A DNA stretch of 64,000 bases from Rhizobium sp. Root1203 (GCF_001424945.1 NZ_LMCW01000008.1:65855-129854), one strand, 5' to 3'; positions 28,052 to 37,695 are shown, counted from the first letter of the stretch. Numbers and translations: made by a program. The notes: generated from the letters alone by a model not told the origin.

Positions 28052-28291
28052 TGCATTGCATCTAAGACAGCTCTCACAATGCCTTCAATCCAGCACTGCC
28101 CGGATGGGAAGAGTTCGGGCGCTGTCGGCTCCTCCGCTGAGTTCTCGAGCGGATCGTCTTGTGCGGGCCTGGGATCCCGCTACCATTTCCCAAAAGCCCG
28201 AGATTTCAGTATATCCTTGAGGCGCACAAACATCGGCGTGGTGCGGCCTGATTGGGCTAACATCATCCCGCTCGTGCTTGAGGAGATTCTG

Positions 28292-28765
28292 ATGGAAAAC
28301 CACGAGCCGTTTTTACGCGAGGCGATTGCGCTCTCGAAATCCTCGATGGAAGGCGGCGACGAACCATTTGGCTCGGTGCTTGTGAAGGAGGGCGAAATAC
28401 TCCTTCGTGCCGAAAACAGCGTCTTCACTGGCCACGATATGACGAACCACGCCGAGATGAACCTCGTTAAACTGGCGGCACAGCACTACGACGCCGCTTT
28501 TCTCGGTGACTGCACGCTCTACACCAGCACGGAGCCGTGCGCGATGTGCTCCGGGGCAATTTACTGGTCGGGCATCGGGCGTATGGTCTTTGCGTGCTCC
28601 GAAACGCGGCTCGGCGAGATCGCTGGGATTGGGTTGAATGTGCCGAGCCGGGCGGTGTTGCAAACCGGCGCTCGCAACGTCACTGTGGTTGGCCCGACGA
28701 ACCTCGAAGACGAAGCTGCCAAAGTCCATCAGGAATTCTGGCCGAAACATCTGGGCAAGGTATAG
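28292..28765 (+). CDS. nucleoside/guanine deaminase (CDA fold)
   Basis: A zinc-dependent deaminase of 157 residues. The zinc and proton-shuttle motif is NHAEMNLVKLAA (His-Ala-Glu) and the second motif TSTEPCAMCSGAIYWSGI has the PCxxC cysteines. The ATG at 28292 is preceded by GAGGAG and matches the usual start MENHEPFLREAIALS; the frame opens at 28079 but the extra part is not conserved. It could act on guanine, cytosine or modified bases; tRNA adenosine deaminases share the motifs but are usually core-genome genes. It lies downstream of the oxidoreductase gene and could be co-transcribed. Confidence 0.88.
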   Translation: MENHEPFLREAIALSKSSMEGGDEPFGSVLVKEGEILLRAENSVFTGHDMTNHAEMNLVKLAAQHYDAAFLGDCTLYTSTEPCAMCSGAIYWSGIGRMVFACSETRLGEIAGIGLNVPSRAVLQTGARNVTVVGPTNLEDEAAKVHQEFWPKHLGKV

Positions 28766-28831
28766 CCTTTTCGTCCGAAATGCATGGCGGGCACACCGAA
28801 GTGGTGTGCCTCGACGGCACCGCCGCATCTA

Positions 28832-29494
28832 TCAAGTCGGGCCCTCATCGAGCCTTATGTGCTCATCCAGATCATTACGACAGCCGGGGTGCTTGCGAAG
28901 TCCTGCCACTGCAAACGAAACGAGGGCGTGAGCTGATATCCTATGCGCGCTCGAAGACGCTCCAATTAACCGCGGATCCCACAAGGAGACGACTGAGGCG
29001 CAAAAGCAAGGTGCGGCTACATCGACACGAACTGGCGCGAATTCTTCGCTCGTGATTCCGGCGCGGATCAACCTCCCCACGTCGGCCTGGAGGTCCTTGA
29101 GATGCCGCATGAATGACGGCCAACATCCGTCTGCAGCAAGAACAACGAGGCTGAACATTTGGCGATCGCCATCGCGTGCCTCTGACATCAACCGATGCTG
29201 ACCGAGAGCGGCTTCCTCAAGGCAGCTCGCCGCGTCGCATCCTTCTCCAATGGCAAGCGGGGGGACGCGCAACGTTGTCTCAAGGAAACTTCCGGCGATG
29301 GCATCCCATAACGCCGCCTTGGAAGGGAAGATCTTGTACACGCTGGCCGGGGACTTCCCAAGAAGCCGGGCGATGTCCGCCACGTTTGTCTTCGATGGCC
29401 CGTAGTGCCGACACGCGGCCGTGCCGGCTTCGATGATCCGGGACACGTACTCAGCTCGCGGCCGGAGTCTTACAGTCTTTGAGATTTCCATCAT
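28832..29494 (-). CDS. TetR-family transcriptional regulator
   Basis: A TetR-type repressor of 220 residues. The N-terminal HTH reads YVSRIIEAGTAACRHYGPSK, TNVADIARLLGKSPASVYKI and FPSKAALWDAIAGSF; the C-terminal ligand domain is variable. It starts 36 bases after the hydrolase gene on the same strand, so it may be the last gene of the RND efflux operon (adaptor, adaptor, RND, hydrolase, TetR). A second TetR gene faces the operon from the other end. Which of them controls efflux is not visible. Confidence 0.88.
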   Translation of the reverse strand: MMEISKTVRLRPRAEYVSRIIEAGTAACRHYGPSKTNVADIARLLGKSPASVYKIFPSKAALWDAIAGSFLETTLRVPPLAIGEGCDAASCLEEAALGQHRLMSEARDGDRQMFSLVVLAADGCWPSFMRHLKDLQADVGRLIRAGITSEEFAPVRVDVAAPCFCASVVSLWDPRLIGASSSAHRISAHALVSFAVAGLRKHPGCRNDLDEHIRLDEGPT

Positions 29495-29530
29495 TCGATC
29501 CCCATGCCTTGCCCGTGGCGGTGCCGAGGT

Positions 29531-30814
29531 TCAGTACGCAATCTGCCCATCCTTGATGGCCGCACCGTCGGAGGAGAGCTCATCCTTCAGGATCTCTCGC
29601 GCCTCCGGGCTGATGACAGCGACAGGCGCCGCGACGGCGAGCCTCGCTGCCGAGCCCGCGAAATTTGCCGCAGTCACACCGATCTGATCGGCCACGCTTG
29701 TCTTTCCGCCCTCAAGGCTCTGGCCGGCCAGCCGCCGCCCGAGCAGGCGCACGATCTCGGGACTGTCGGCAAAGGCGTTGTGGCCGAGCGGATCGTTGGT
29801 CGCGACGGCGCTGGTGTCGATGACGGAAACGCCAAGTTCGTCGAGAAGGGGCGCATAGGGTCTGAGATCGGTTCCACCCAGCCGACTGATGCCGCCCGAT
29901 AGCCAGCCGGAGACCTCCAGTGCCTTGTCGCGTGTCGATGTCAGTATCACAAAGTGCGGCCGCTTCGGGCCCATCTCGGTGAACTGTCGACGGAACACGT
30001 CGATGTCGATGTCTGGCGACGCGAGAACGACGTTCTTCACCTTCGTCGGGATTGATTTCTCGCGCATTGCGACGCCGCGCAGCGCCTCAGCCGCGAGCCA
30101 GCCACCCATGGAATGGGCGAGGATCGTCACATCGGATACGTCGGGACTGTTCACAGCCTGCAGGATTAGATCCTCCAGAGCGCGACGGGAATAGTTGGCA
30201 CTCTCCTTGTCGTAGAGGTAGTCGAAGGCACGTCCCCTTGATGGCCAGGTGAAGAGGATAGGTGCGGCGTCGGTTCCCGAGTCATGGACGATCTGGGCGA
30301 AGCGGAAGACAGCATCGGCGTAGGTGTTGTTGAAGCCATGTACGAAAATGACGACTTGATGCTTCGTGTTTCGATTTTTCCGGTACCAGTCGAAGGCCTG
30401 GCCCTCGGATTGCACCTTGGCGACCTGAGTGACCGCAAACTCCTTTTGCGGGTTGGGCGGCAGGCTAGACGGCCACTGGACCTCTCCGATCTTGCGGTTC
30501 CGATCGGGCGGGATAGATACGTCGACACTGTTAAGCGAGATCGCCGTTCCGCGGTCACCCGAATAGAGCTTGCCAGGATCCTCCGAAGGTTTTCGTGTCG
30601 TGGCAACAAGCATGGTGACCCGGCTGGTATCCTTCGGGGCCACAACGAGTGGCTCGAGGACATTCGGCACCCGGCTGGCGCAGCCCGATGTAACGAGAGA
30701 TAGGGCCAGAAGAACGGGAACTGCTCGTTCCAAGCGGGCAGCAATCGATTTGGCGAACCCATGCCCGGAGGGACCCTGGGCACTTCGCCCAGGGAAGAAG
30801 AGGAATGATGTCAT
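29531..30814 (-). CDS. DUF900-type alpha/beta hydrolase, probable lipoprotein
   Basis: A protein of 427 residues. A hydrophobic N-terminal segment ends LSLVTSGCASR, so Cys45 may be lipidated, although Thr at position -3 is not ideal. The hydrolase core includes VVIFVHGFNNTYADAVFRFA, the nucleophile elbow VTILAHSMGGWLAAEAL and VVLASPDIDIDVF, typical of DUF900 lipase-like proteins. The ATG at 30814 starts two bases after the RND stop codon, indicating tight coupling. Its role next to an efflux pump is unclear; periplasmic hydrolysis of an exported or envelope substrate is inference. Confidence 0.85.
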   Translation of the reverse strand: MTSFLFFPGRSAQGPSGHGFAKSIAARLERAVPVLLALSLVTSGCASRVPNVLEPLVVAPKDTSRVTMLVATTRKPSEDPGKLYSGDRGTAISLNSVDVSIPPDRNRKIGEVQWPSSLPPNPQKEFAVTQVAKVQSEGQAFDWYRKNRNTKHQVVIFVHGFNNTYADAVFRFAQIVHDSGTDAAPILFTWPSRGRAFDYLYDKESANYSRRALEDLILQAVNSPDVSDVTILAHSMGGWLAAEALRGVAMREKSIPTKVKNVVLASPDIDIDVFRRQFTEMGPKRPHFVILTSTRDKALEVSGWLSGGISRLGGTDLRPYAPLLDELGVSVIDTSAVATNDPLGHNAFADSPEIVRLLGRRLAGQSLEGGKTSVADQIGVTAANFAGSAARLAVAAPVAVISPEAREILKDELSSDGAAIKDGQIAY

Positions 30815-30815
30815 C

Positions 30816-33800
30816 TCAGTTCTGTTCGACTTCACGAGGAATGCGGAACCAGGCGACGTAGAGCGCCGGCAGGAAGAGAAGCGTCAGCGCCGTGCCGACC
30901 ACGATCCCGCCCATCATGGCGTAGGCCATAGGACCCCAGAAAATCTCATGCGAGATCGGAATCAGGGCGAGCGTCGCTGCCGCGGCGGTGAGCATGATCG
31001 GCCGCATGCGGTGTTCGGTTGCCTCCACCACCGCCTTCCATGGTGACATTCCCTCCGCTCGCAATTCTTCGATCTGGACGATCAGGATCACGGAGTTGCG
31101 GATGAGGATGCCGACCAGCGCGAGCACGCCGAGCAGCGCGACGAAGCCGAGAGGGGAGTTGCTCGCAAGCAGTGCCACGACGACGCCGATGAGGGCCAGC
31201 GGCGCTACCGAGAAGACCAGGAACAGCCTGTGGAAGCTCTGAAGCTGTATCATCAGCAACGTTGCCATGATGACGAACATGGCCGGAGCGACCTTGGCGA
31301 TAGGCCCCTGCGATTTGGCACTTTCCTCGACCGCGCCCCCGACCTTCACGGAATACCCGGCGGGCAGCGCCTTTTCGAAGGCCGACACCTTGTCGGAGAG
31401 CGCCTTCACAACGGTCGCCGGCTGCGTCCCATCGCCGATCCCAGCTTTGATCGTGATGGTCGGAACTCTGTCGCGCCGCCAGATCGTCGGCTGTTCGAGT
31501 TCGTAGCGGAAGGTCGCGACGGACGATAGCGGGACAGATTGGCCACTGCTGCTCTGCAGTTGCAGGTCAAGCAGGGTGTCGATCGAGCCGCGCTCCTTTT
31601 CCGCGGCACGGCCGATGACGTCGACCAGATAAATGTCGTCCCGGACCTGCGTTACGGCATTTCCCTGAACGACAGTGTTGAGCGCCGTCGCGATGTCCTG
31701 GGAGGAGACGCCGAGCTGTCTGGCCTTGTCCTGCAGCACGTCGATCTTTACGACACGGGCCGGTTCGTTCCAGTCGAAGGCGATGTTCCTGAGGGACGGA
31801 TAGGTATCGACGATCGAACCCAACTTCTGTGCTAGGCCCCGCACCGTCTGCAGATTTTCACCGGACACACGGTACTGGATCGGCTTGCCAACCGGAGGTC
31901 CAATGTCCAGAAGCTTCACGTACGCGTCAGTTCCGGGGAAAGTCTTCTTGAGGTAGGCTTCCATCTGCTGCTTCAGCTTGTCCCTGACATCGAGTCCTTT
32001 GGTGACAATGACCGTCTGGCCGAAGGAAACGTCAGCCGGCTGCACGTCGAAGGAAAGAACGAAGCGCGGCGCACCCCTGCCAACGTAGGTCGACCAATGC
32101 TCGACACCAGGATTGTCAGCCAGCATCTCATGCTCGAACTGGGCCATCTGGCGGCTCGTTTCGGCGATCGAACTGTTCTGCGGCAGGTTCCAGTCCACGA
32201 TCAGTTCCGGACGGTCGGAACTCGGGAAAAACTGCTGTTGCACCATCGACAGGCCGACGATCGATCCAGCAAAGAGAACGACTGTGGCGATGATCGTCAT
32301 CCAGCGCCAGCGCAGGCAGAGTTGCAGCAGATCTGAAAATGCCTTGGTAAAGCGCCCCTTGTGCTCGGCGTGCTTCTTCATGGTCTTTGGTAGAATGGTC
32401 ACGCCAATGAGAGGCGTGAATACGACTGCGACCACCCACGAAACGATCAGAGAAACCGCAATGACGACAAACAGGGTGAAGGTGAACTCGCCCGCGTTGC
32501 TCTTGTTGAAAGCGACGGGGATGAAACCCGCGACAGTGACAAGCGTGCCCGTCAGCATCGGGAAAGCCGTAGATGTGTAGACGTAAGTGGCGGCCTTTGT
32601 CAGACTGTCACCTGCTTCGAGCCGTGCGACCATCATCTCGACGGCGATCATGGCGTCGTCGACGAGGAGACCGAGAGCGATGATCAACGCTCCGAGCGAG
32701 ATGCGCTGCAGCGAGATGCCGGTGTAGAACATGACCATGAAGGTGATGGCGAGAACGAGCGGGATCGCGATTGCCACAACCAGACCTGCCCTCATCCCCA
32801 GACTGATGAAGCTGATCGCGAGCACGATGGCGACCGCCTCGAACAGAGCTCTGGTGAAGCCGCCGACTGCCTCCTCAACCACCCTCGGCTGGTCGGATAC
32901 CTGTTCGACGGAGACGCCGACCGGGAGCTCCCGGGTGATTTTGCTCATGGTCTTTTCAAGCGATTCCCCGAACGCAAGCACATTGCCGCCCGTCTTCATA
33001 CCAATCGCGATCCCGATGGCCGGCTTTCCGTTGAAGCGGAAGAGCGATGTCGGCGGGTCGACGTAGCCACGGGTGATGGTGGCGACATCCGTCAGCGGGA
33101 AGAAGCGGTCATTCACCCGCAGATTGATCCCACGCAAGGTTTCCTCCGAGATGAACCGCCCGCCCACTCGCAACGCGACGCGCTCCGGTCCGGTTTCGAC
33201 GAAGCCGGACTGGGTGACGGCATTCTGCGCCTGTAACGTGGCGACGATAGCGGCGCGGTCGATGCCAAGGGCGGCGATCTTGCGGGTCGAGAATTCAAGG
33301 TAGATCACCTCGTTCTGCACACCGACGATATCGACCTTGCCGACATCGCGGATGTTGAGGATCTGCGTCCGGGCGTTCTCGGCAAAGTCGCGTAGTTCCC
33401 TCTGGCTAAGTCCGCTGTCGCCGGTGAACGCAAAAATATTGCCGTAGACATCGCCGAACTGGTCATCGAAAAAGGGGCCGACCACGCCTTGCGGGAATTC
33501 GTGCTTGATATCGTCGACCAGGTTGCGGACGCGCGACCAGGTAGGCTTCACGTCCCGCGCGTTCGTATCCGGTAGCAGGTCGACGAAGACAATCGTCTGG
33601 CCCGCAGTCGTGATGCTTCGGGTATGTTCCAGTTTGTCGAGCTCCTGGAGCTTCTTCTCGATACGATCGGTGACCTGCTGTGTCACTTCCTCGGCTGAAG
33701 CGCCGGGCCATTGGGCCTGGATCACCATCGTCTTGATCGTGAAGGACGGATCCTCCTCGCGGCCGAGCCCGAGATAGGCGAACGCGCCCGCTACCGCGAA

Positions 33801-33869
33801 CATGATCATGAAATACCAGACGAGAGACCTATGCTCGAGCGCCCAGTCCGAAAGGTTGAATTTGTTCAC
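30816..33869 (-). CDS. RND-family efflux permease
   Basis: A proton-driven efflux transporter of 1017 residues, the usual RND length. It starts with an amphipathic segment and TM1 (LVWYFMIMFAVAGAFAYLGL) and has two large periplasmic regions. TM4 carries the proton-relay acidic pair in IALGLLVDDAMIAVEMMVAR (about Asp405/Asp406), and the second half is equivalent (LLGVLALVGILIRNSVILIV). The C-terminus is FRIPREVEQN. It overlaps the upstream adaptor by four bases and is followed by the hydrolase after two. It exports drugs, detergents or metabolites from the periplasm together with an adaptor and an outer-membrane channel that is not encoded here. Confidence 0.93.
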   Translation of the reverse strand: MNKFNLSDWALEHRSLVWYFMIMFAVAGAFAYLGLGREEDPSFTIKTMVIQAQWPGASAEEVTQQVTDRIEKKLQELDKLEHTRSITTAGQTIVFVDLLPDTNARDVKPTWSRVRNLVDDIKHEFPQGVVGPFFDDQFGDVYGNIFAFTGDSGLSQRELRDFAENARTQILNIRDVGKVDIVGVQNEVIYLEFSTRKIAALGIDRAAIVATLQAQNAVTQSGFVETGPERVALRVGGRFISEETLRGINLRVNDRFFPLTDVATITRGYVDPPTSLFRFNGKPAIGIAIGMKTGGNVLAFGESLEKTMSKITRELPVGVSVEQVSDQPRVVEEAVGGFTRALFEAVAIVLAISFISLGMRAGLVVAIAIPLVLAITFMVMFYTGISLQRISLGALIIALGLLVDDAMIAVEMMVARLEAGDSLTKAATYVYTSTAFPMLTGTLVTVAGFIPVAFNKSNAGEFTFTLFVVIAVSLIVSWVVAVVFTPLIGVTILPKTMKKHAEHKGRFTKAFSDLLQLCLRWRWMTIIATVVLFAGSIVGLSMVQQQFFPSSDRPELIVDWNLPQNSSIAETSRQMAQFEHEMLADNPGVEHWSTYVGRGAPRFVLSFDVQPADVSFGQTVIVTKGLDVRDKLKQQMEAYLKKTFPGTDAYVKLLDIGPPVGKPIQYRVSGENLQTVRGLAQKLGSIVDTYPSLRNIAFDWNEPARVVKIDVLQDKARQLGVSSQDIATALNTVVQGNAVTQVRDDIYLVDVIGRAAEKERGSIDTLLDLQLQSSSGQSVPLSSVATFRYELEQPTIWRRDRVPTITIKAGIGDGTQPATVVKALSDKVSAFEKALPAGYSVKVGGAVEESAKSQGPIAKVAPAMFVIMATLLMIQLQSFHRLFLVFSVAPLALIGVVVALLASNSPLGFVALLGVLALVGILIRNSVILIVQIEELRAEGMSPWKAVVEATEHRMRPIMLTAAAATLALIPISHEIFWGPMAYAMMGGIVVGTALTLLFLPALYVAWFRIPREVEQN

Positions 33870-34975
33870 GGGCGTAGCTCCTGTCCCAGATTCACTTTCT
33901 GTCCATCGACGAGTTCATCGACTCCGGCGACGACGATTTCTTCCCCTTCCCGCAGCCCCGATAGAACCCTGATGGAACGGGCGCCGGACGCTGGGTCATC
34001 GAGTTCAACGGCTCTCGGTGCGACGGTGGCAGTCGAGCGATCCACGACCCAGACCCGGACGACACCGCCTTCGCTGCGGATCGCGGAGACTGGTAGCGCG
34101 ATGGCCTGCTCCCTTTTCTCAACAAGCGGAGTCGCGGTCACCACGGCACCCAGACGGAAGATGTCCGGCGACTGATCGATCGCGATCTTCAGCCGATAGG
34201 TGCGGGTATTCGGATCGGCCTGAGGCGCGATTTCGCGGACGAAGCCAATGGCTTGAATCCTGCTGTCAAGCTGGAGAGCTACATTGAAGCGGTCGTCCAG
34301 GCGAACGTTGCTGAACTGCGCCTCGGGAACATCGACGACCACGTCGCGCTGCTCGAGGCGTGCCAGTTTCAGGATCGGCTGCCCGGCCGATACGGTCTGG
34401 CCCATTTCGGCGGAGGTGGCGGTCACGACACCGTCGAACTCAGCCCTCAGCTCCGAGTAGCCTAGCTGCTCGTGCGCCTTGGCGAGGCTGGCCGTTGCTC
34501 TGGCAGCATCGGCGGTAGCCGACTTGAGCTGCTGTTCTGCAAGATCATGATCGGCAATGCTCGCCGCGTTGCTCTGGATGAGCCTTCGCTTGCGCGCTTC
34601 GTTCGTTGCAGCGTTCGCCAATTGCGCCTGGGCATTGCGCAGTTCGGCCTCCGCGCTCCTGACCGCGAGCTGCAGAGTGAGAGGATCGATCTCGGCTAGG
34701 ACATCGCCCTTGTAGACCAGGTCGCCAACGTCGACCTTGCGAGACATCATCCGTCCGAACGTCCGGAACGCCAGGTCGGTCTCGATGCGGGCGCGCACCA
34801 CGCCGGGCGAGCTTGCCACGCTCTCCTGTTCGGCCGCTGCCATGACGACTTTAACAGGACGGGGAGCCGCCTGCTCTCCCGCGACGGAGTTCTGATCGCA
34901 GCCTGCAAGAAGCGACACGGACAGAAGAAGCGGGAGAGAGGTGCACATGCGATTGAGGGTCATATCACTTGCCAT
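33866..34975 (-). CDS. RND efflux periplasmic adaptor (second adaptor)
   Basis: A membrane-fusion protein of 369 residues with a lipobox (SLLAGC, Cys26). The domain order is beta-barrel and lipoyl parts (KVDVGDLVYKGDVLAEIDPL), an alpha-helical hairpin (AELRNAQAQLANAATNEARK), the second lipoyl half (LRAEFDGVVTATSAEMGQTV) and a membrane-proximal domain. It bridges the RND permease to an outer-membrane channel. It overlaps the first adaptor gene by 11 bases and the RND gene by four, so all are translated together. Confidence 0.92.
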   Translation of the reverse strand: MASDMTLNRMCTSLPLLLSVSLLAGCDQNSVAGEQAAPRPVKVVMAAAEQESVASSPGVVRARIETDLAFRTFGRMMSRKVDVGDLVYKGDVLAEIDPLTLQLAVRSAEAELRNAQAQLANAATNEARKRRLIQSNAASIADHDLAEQQLKSATADAARATASLAKAHEQLGYSELRAEFDGVVTATSAEMGQTVSAGQPILKLARLEQRDVVVDVPEAQFSNVRLDDRFNVALQLDSRIQAIGFVREIAPQADPNTRTYRLKIAIDQSPDIFRLGAVVTATPLVEKREQAIALPVSAIRSEGGVVRVWVVDRSTATVAPRAVELDDPASGARSIRVLSGLREGEEIVVAGVDELVDGQKVNLGQELRP

Positions 34976-36029
34976 CCCAGGCGACTGCCTGGCCTTCCTT
35001 GAGGAACTTTCCGCCTTCGGTGACGATCAGGTCTTGTGCGGCGATGCCGGCGGTGACGACGAAATCGTTCTGGCGGTATCGGTCGACCGAAATCTTCCGG
35101 AGCGAAACAGATTGGTTTTGAGTGTTGACGAGCCACACGGCGGGTTCGCCATTGGCTGATGCGATCGCGGTGTAGGGCAGCACGATTCCGGCACGCGGCG
35201 ATGCCCGCAGCTTTCCGACCACAGGCGTTCCAAGCGGCCATGGCGTACCGTCCTGGAGTCCCACCTTGATCAGGATCGTCCCTGCCTTCGCATCTATGAC
35301 GGGCGAGACCTCGCGTATGCTGGCGTCGAGGAAGCGCGAGTGGTCGGAGATCGGCGCGACCTCGACCCCGTTCAGTGGCCGGCCATCCAGAAAGAACGCC
35401 TCGAAGACATCGAACACCGCATCTCTCGGTCCATCGTGGGCGAGCGTGAAGGCCGATTGCGCCGCTGACACCACCTGCCCTGCTTCAACGCCGCGGGCCG
35501 TGACGACGCCGTCCGCGGTCGCCTTCAACTTGGTGTATGACAGCGCGTCCTCTGCCATCGCGAGGGCGGCCTCGGCGGATTCGTGGGTAGCCTGCGCGCT
35601 CAGTAATTCCTTTTGCGCATCGTCAAAGATCGCCCGCGGAGCAGCCCCGGACTGCAGGAGCGACCTCGCCCGGTTGAAGGCCAGTGTCCTCTGTGCGACG
35701 ACGGCCTGAGCCGACTCCAGGGCGGCCCGGGCCACGCTCACATCCGCCTGTTGTTCCGTGTCGTTGAGCCGCGCAAGGACGTCGCCGGCTCTGACATGCG
35801 ATCCCACCTCCACTTTTCTCTCAAGAACCCTGCCGCTGACCCGAAAGGAAAGTTCGGTCTGGACCCGCGCCTTGACCTCTCCGGTAACTTCCGCGCCCGG
35901 CTGATACCGAGCCGCCGCCGCCGGGACGGTGCGGACCTGTTGCGGCGGCGGCGCCACCTCGGCTTTCTCGTCGCAGGCAGTCAAAACTGCGCAGACGAGA
36001 CTTATTCCCAGCAATCGAAAGGACTGCAT
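34965..36029 (-). CDS. RND efflux periplasmic adaptor (first adaptor)
   Basis: A membrane-fusion lipoprotein of 354 residues; the lipobox is AVLTAC (Cys19). It shows FRVSGRVLERKVEVGSHVRA for the first lipoyl half, a helical hairpin (ARAALESAQAVVAQRTLAFN) and LKATADGVVTARGVEAGQVV for the second. It is clearly diverged from the next adaptor, not a recent copy. The ATG at 36029 gives a proper lipoprotein signal; the open frame upstream has no homology. It is the first gene of the efflux operon, divergent from a TetR gene. Confidence 0.9.
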   Translation of the reverse strand: MQSFRLLGISLVCAVLTACDEKAEVAPPPQQVRTVPAAAARYQPGAEVTGEVKARVQTELSFRVSGRVLERKVEVGSHVRAGDVLARLNDTEQQADVSVARAALESAQAVVAQRTLAFNRARSLLQSGAAPRAIFDDAQKELLSAQATHESAEAALAMAEDALSYTKLKATADGVVTARGVEAGQVVSAAQSAFTLAHDGPRDAVFDVFEAFFLDGRPLNGVEVAPISDHSRFLDASIREVSPVIDAKAGTILIKVGLQDGTPWPLGTPVVGKLRASPRAGIVLPYTAIASANGEPAVWLVNTQNQSVSLRKISVDRYRQNDFVVTAGIAAQDLIVTEGGKFLKEGQAVAWDGK

Positions 36030-36110
36030 TTTTGCTCCGGTAAGGTTTGAGTCCACTAGAAGAGCCAGAATGTCCGGCAGCTCCAATTTGACGCCTGTAA
36101 TGGGCATGTC

Positions 36111-36160
36111 CGATGTTGACAGCGACCACTTAAAGAGCAGAGTGGGCAATGTCAACATCG
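36111..36160. promoter_or_regulatory. inverted repeat operator between RND operon and TetR gene
   Basis: CGATGTTGACA (36111-36121) and TGTCAACATCG (36150-36160) are perfect 11-bp inverted copies separated by 28 bases. A third half-like GTTGACAG lies at 36173-36180. Each contains a TTGACA-like -35 element, so a bound repressor would cover divergent promoters. The adjacent TetR protein is the likely ligand. Confidence 0.65.
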
Positions 36161-36209
36161 TCGCTGAAAAAAGTTGACAGGAGCAACTTGGGAGCCTAGA
36201 TGGACGGAT

Positions 36210-36896
36210 ATGACCCAGGACATTTCCACCAAAGAGCAGCGGCCCTATCACCACGGCGACCTTCACAGGGCGATCGTGGAGGCCGCGTTGGACGTTCTCA
36301 GCGAGTCCCAGAGCACCGAGTTTTCGCTTCGAGAGCTCGCGCGTCGGGCGGGTGTCAGTCACAACGCCCCGTACAAGCACTTCGCCGACAAGCGCGAATT
36401 GCTGGCCGCCGTCTCGGCAATTGGTTTTGAGCTGCTAGCGGAGCGCATGGCGGAAGCGACCAGGGAACTCGACAGTCCTCGCCAGAGGCTTGCGGCTATG
36501 GCGCGCGCGTATGTCTGCGGCGGCGTCAACAATCCGGCGCTCTACAGGTTGATGTTCGGCGGCTACCTTGCCGGACAGGACGAGGGCCGTCCGGTAATCG
36601 AACGGACCGCGGCTTACAACATGAAAGCTCTCATAGTGAGCGCGATCTCTGACGGAGCTCTTGGGCGTCAAATTGCAGACACCGAGCCCAATACCCGCAC
36701 GATCGATGGGGCGATCCTCGTTTTCTGGTCCCAGATGCACGGTCTGACTTTGCTGCTGGCGGACCGCCTGGTCGGTCCCGGCGACAAGGTGGAGGAGCTG
36801 ACCGAGAATGTCCTGCAAGGAATGCTTGAAGGACTGGTGAACAGCATTCCCGCAGTGCCGGAGGGGGTCTGGGTGGGCCCTCCGCTAGCCGGGTAG
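36210..36896 (+). CDS. TetR-family transcriptional regulator
   Basis: A TetR/AcrR repressor of 228 residues. The HTH is RPYHHGDLHRAIVEAALDVL, FSLRELARRAGVSHNAPYKH and FADKRELLAAVSA; the C-terminal domain (ALYRLMFGGYLAG through TENVLQGMLEGL) resembles the TetR_C WHG group. The ATG at 36210 starts the conserved N-terminus. It is divergent from the two-adaptor RND operon with an 11-bp inverted repeat in the spacer, a standard layout for a drug-responsive local repressor. Confidence 0.9.
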   Translation: MTQDISTKEQRPYHHGDLHRAIVEAALDVLSESQSTEFSLRELARRAGVSHNAPYKHFADKRELLAAVSAIGFELLAERMAEATRELDSPRQRLAAMARAYVCGGVNNPALYRLMFGGYLAGQDEGRPVIERTAAYNMKALIVSAISDGALGRQIADTEPNTRTIDGAILVFWSQMHGLTLLLADRLVGPGDKVEELTENVLQGMLEGLVNSIPAVPEGVWVGPPLAG

Positions 36897-36986
36897 AACT
36901 ACCGATGACGAATCCGGGGGCACGAGCGGCAAGCGGCCTCATCATCTTCCTGGGCATGCCGCGCTCGTTCCGAGAGGAGAATTCTC

Positions 36987-37502
36987 ATGGACGCATACAT
37001 CTCTGCCCTGACGGGCCTCGCCGGCGTCGCGATCGGCGGTCTGGCCTCGTTCGCCACCGCTTGGATGACGCACCGATCACAGGTGAGGGAAAAGCATCGC
37101 GAGGTCGAGGCCGCCAAGCGCGAGAGGCTGTTTTCGGATTTCATAGCCGAAGCCACGAGGCTCTATGGTGATGCATTGAGCCATCGGAAGGACGACGTCT
37201 CCGATCTCGTTCTGCTCTATGCACTGGTCGCTCAAATGCATCTGATCTCGTCCAGACCAGTTGTGGATGCAGCGGAGCTAGCGATGGAGAGGATCGTCGA
37301 AACCTACCTGACCCCCAATCGCAACCTGTCCGAGATACGGGACCTCGCGCGTTCGGGCACGATGAATTTTCTTCTCGAATTCGGCGAGGCTTGCCGCGAA
37401 GAATTGGCGAGCGGGTACGCCGCGTTCTCCGCGACGTTCAATGAGCGTCGCTGGCGAGAAAATACTCGCCATCCCGCGCCTTCGCTTGCATCGGTTCGTT
37501 GA
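36987..37502 (+). CDS. hypothetical protein with N-terminal membrane anchor
   Basis: A predicted protein of 171 residues. Residues of about 5-28 form one hydrophobic helix (ALTGLAGVAIGGLASFATAW), followed by a charged, helical cytoplasmic part (HREVEAAKRERLFSDFIAEA). GGAG lies nine bases before the ATG and the start is well placed. I recognise the general pattern from rhizobial hypothetical proteins but no named domain. It follows the TetR gene by 90 bases; co-transcription is possible. Function unknown. Confidence 0.75.
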   Translation: MDAYISALTGLAGVAIGGLASFATAWMTHRSQVREKHREVEAAKRERLFSDFIAEATRLYGDALSHRKDDVSDLVLLYALVAQMHLISSRPVVDAAELAMERIVETYLTPNRNLSEIRDLARSGTMNFLLEFGEACREELASGYAAFSATFNERRWRENTRHPAPSLASVR

Positions 37503-37695
37503 TGCTCCAGCATAGAGGCGCATCGGCTCCTCCGCTGGAGTTCAGGGGTTGCACAGCCATTCGTATTCTGGGGCTACAACCACCCTGCCTCGTGCCGCCG
37601 AACTCGGGCAGCCGCTTCGAACCAGACTTCGCGATCACGGCTATGGCCTGATCAGCAGGAATAGACGGAGCCACGCGACATATTTGTCCATATCC

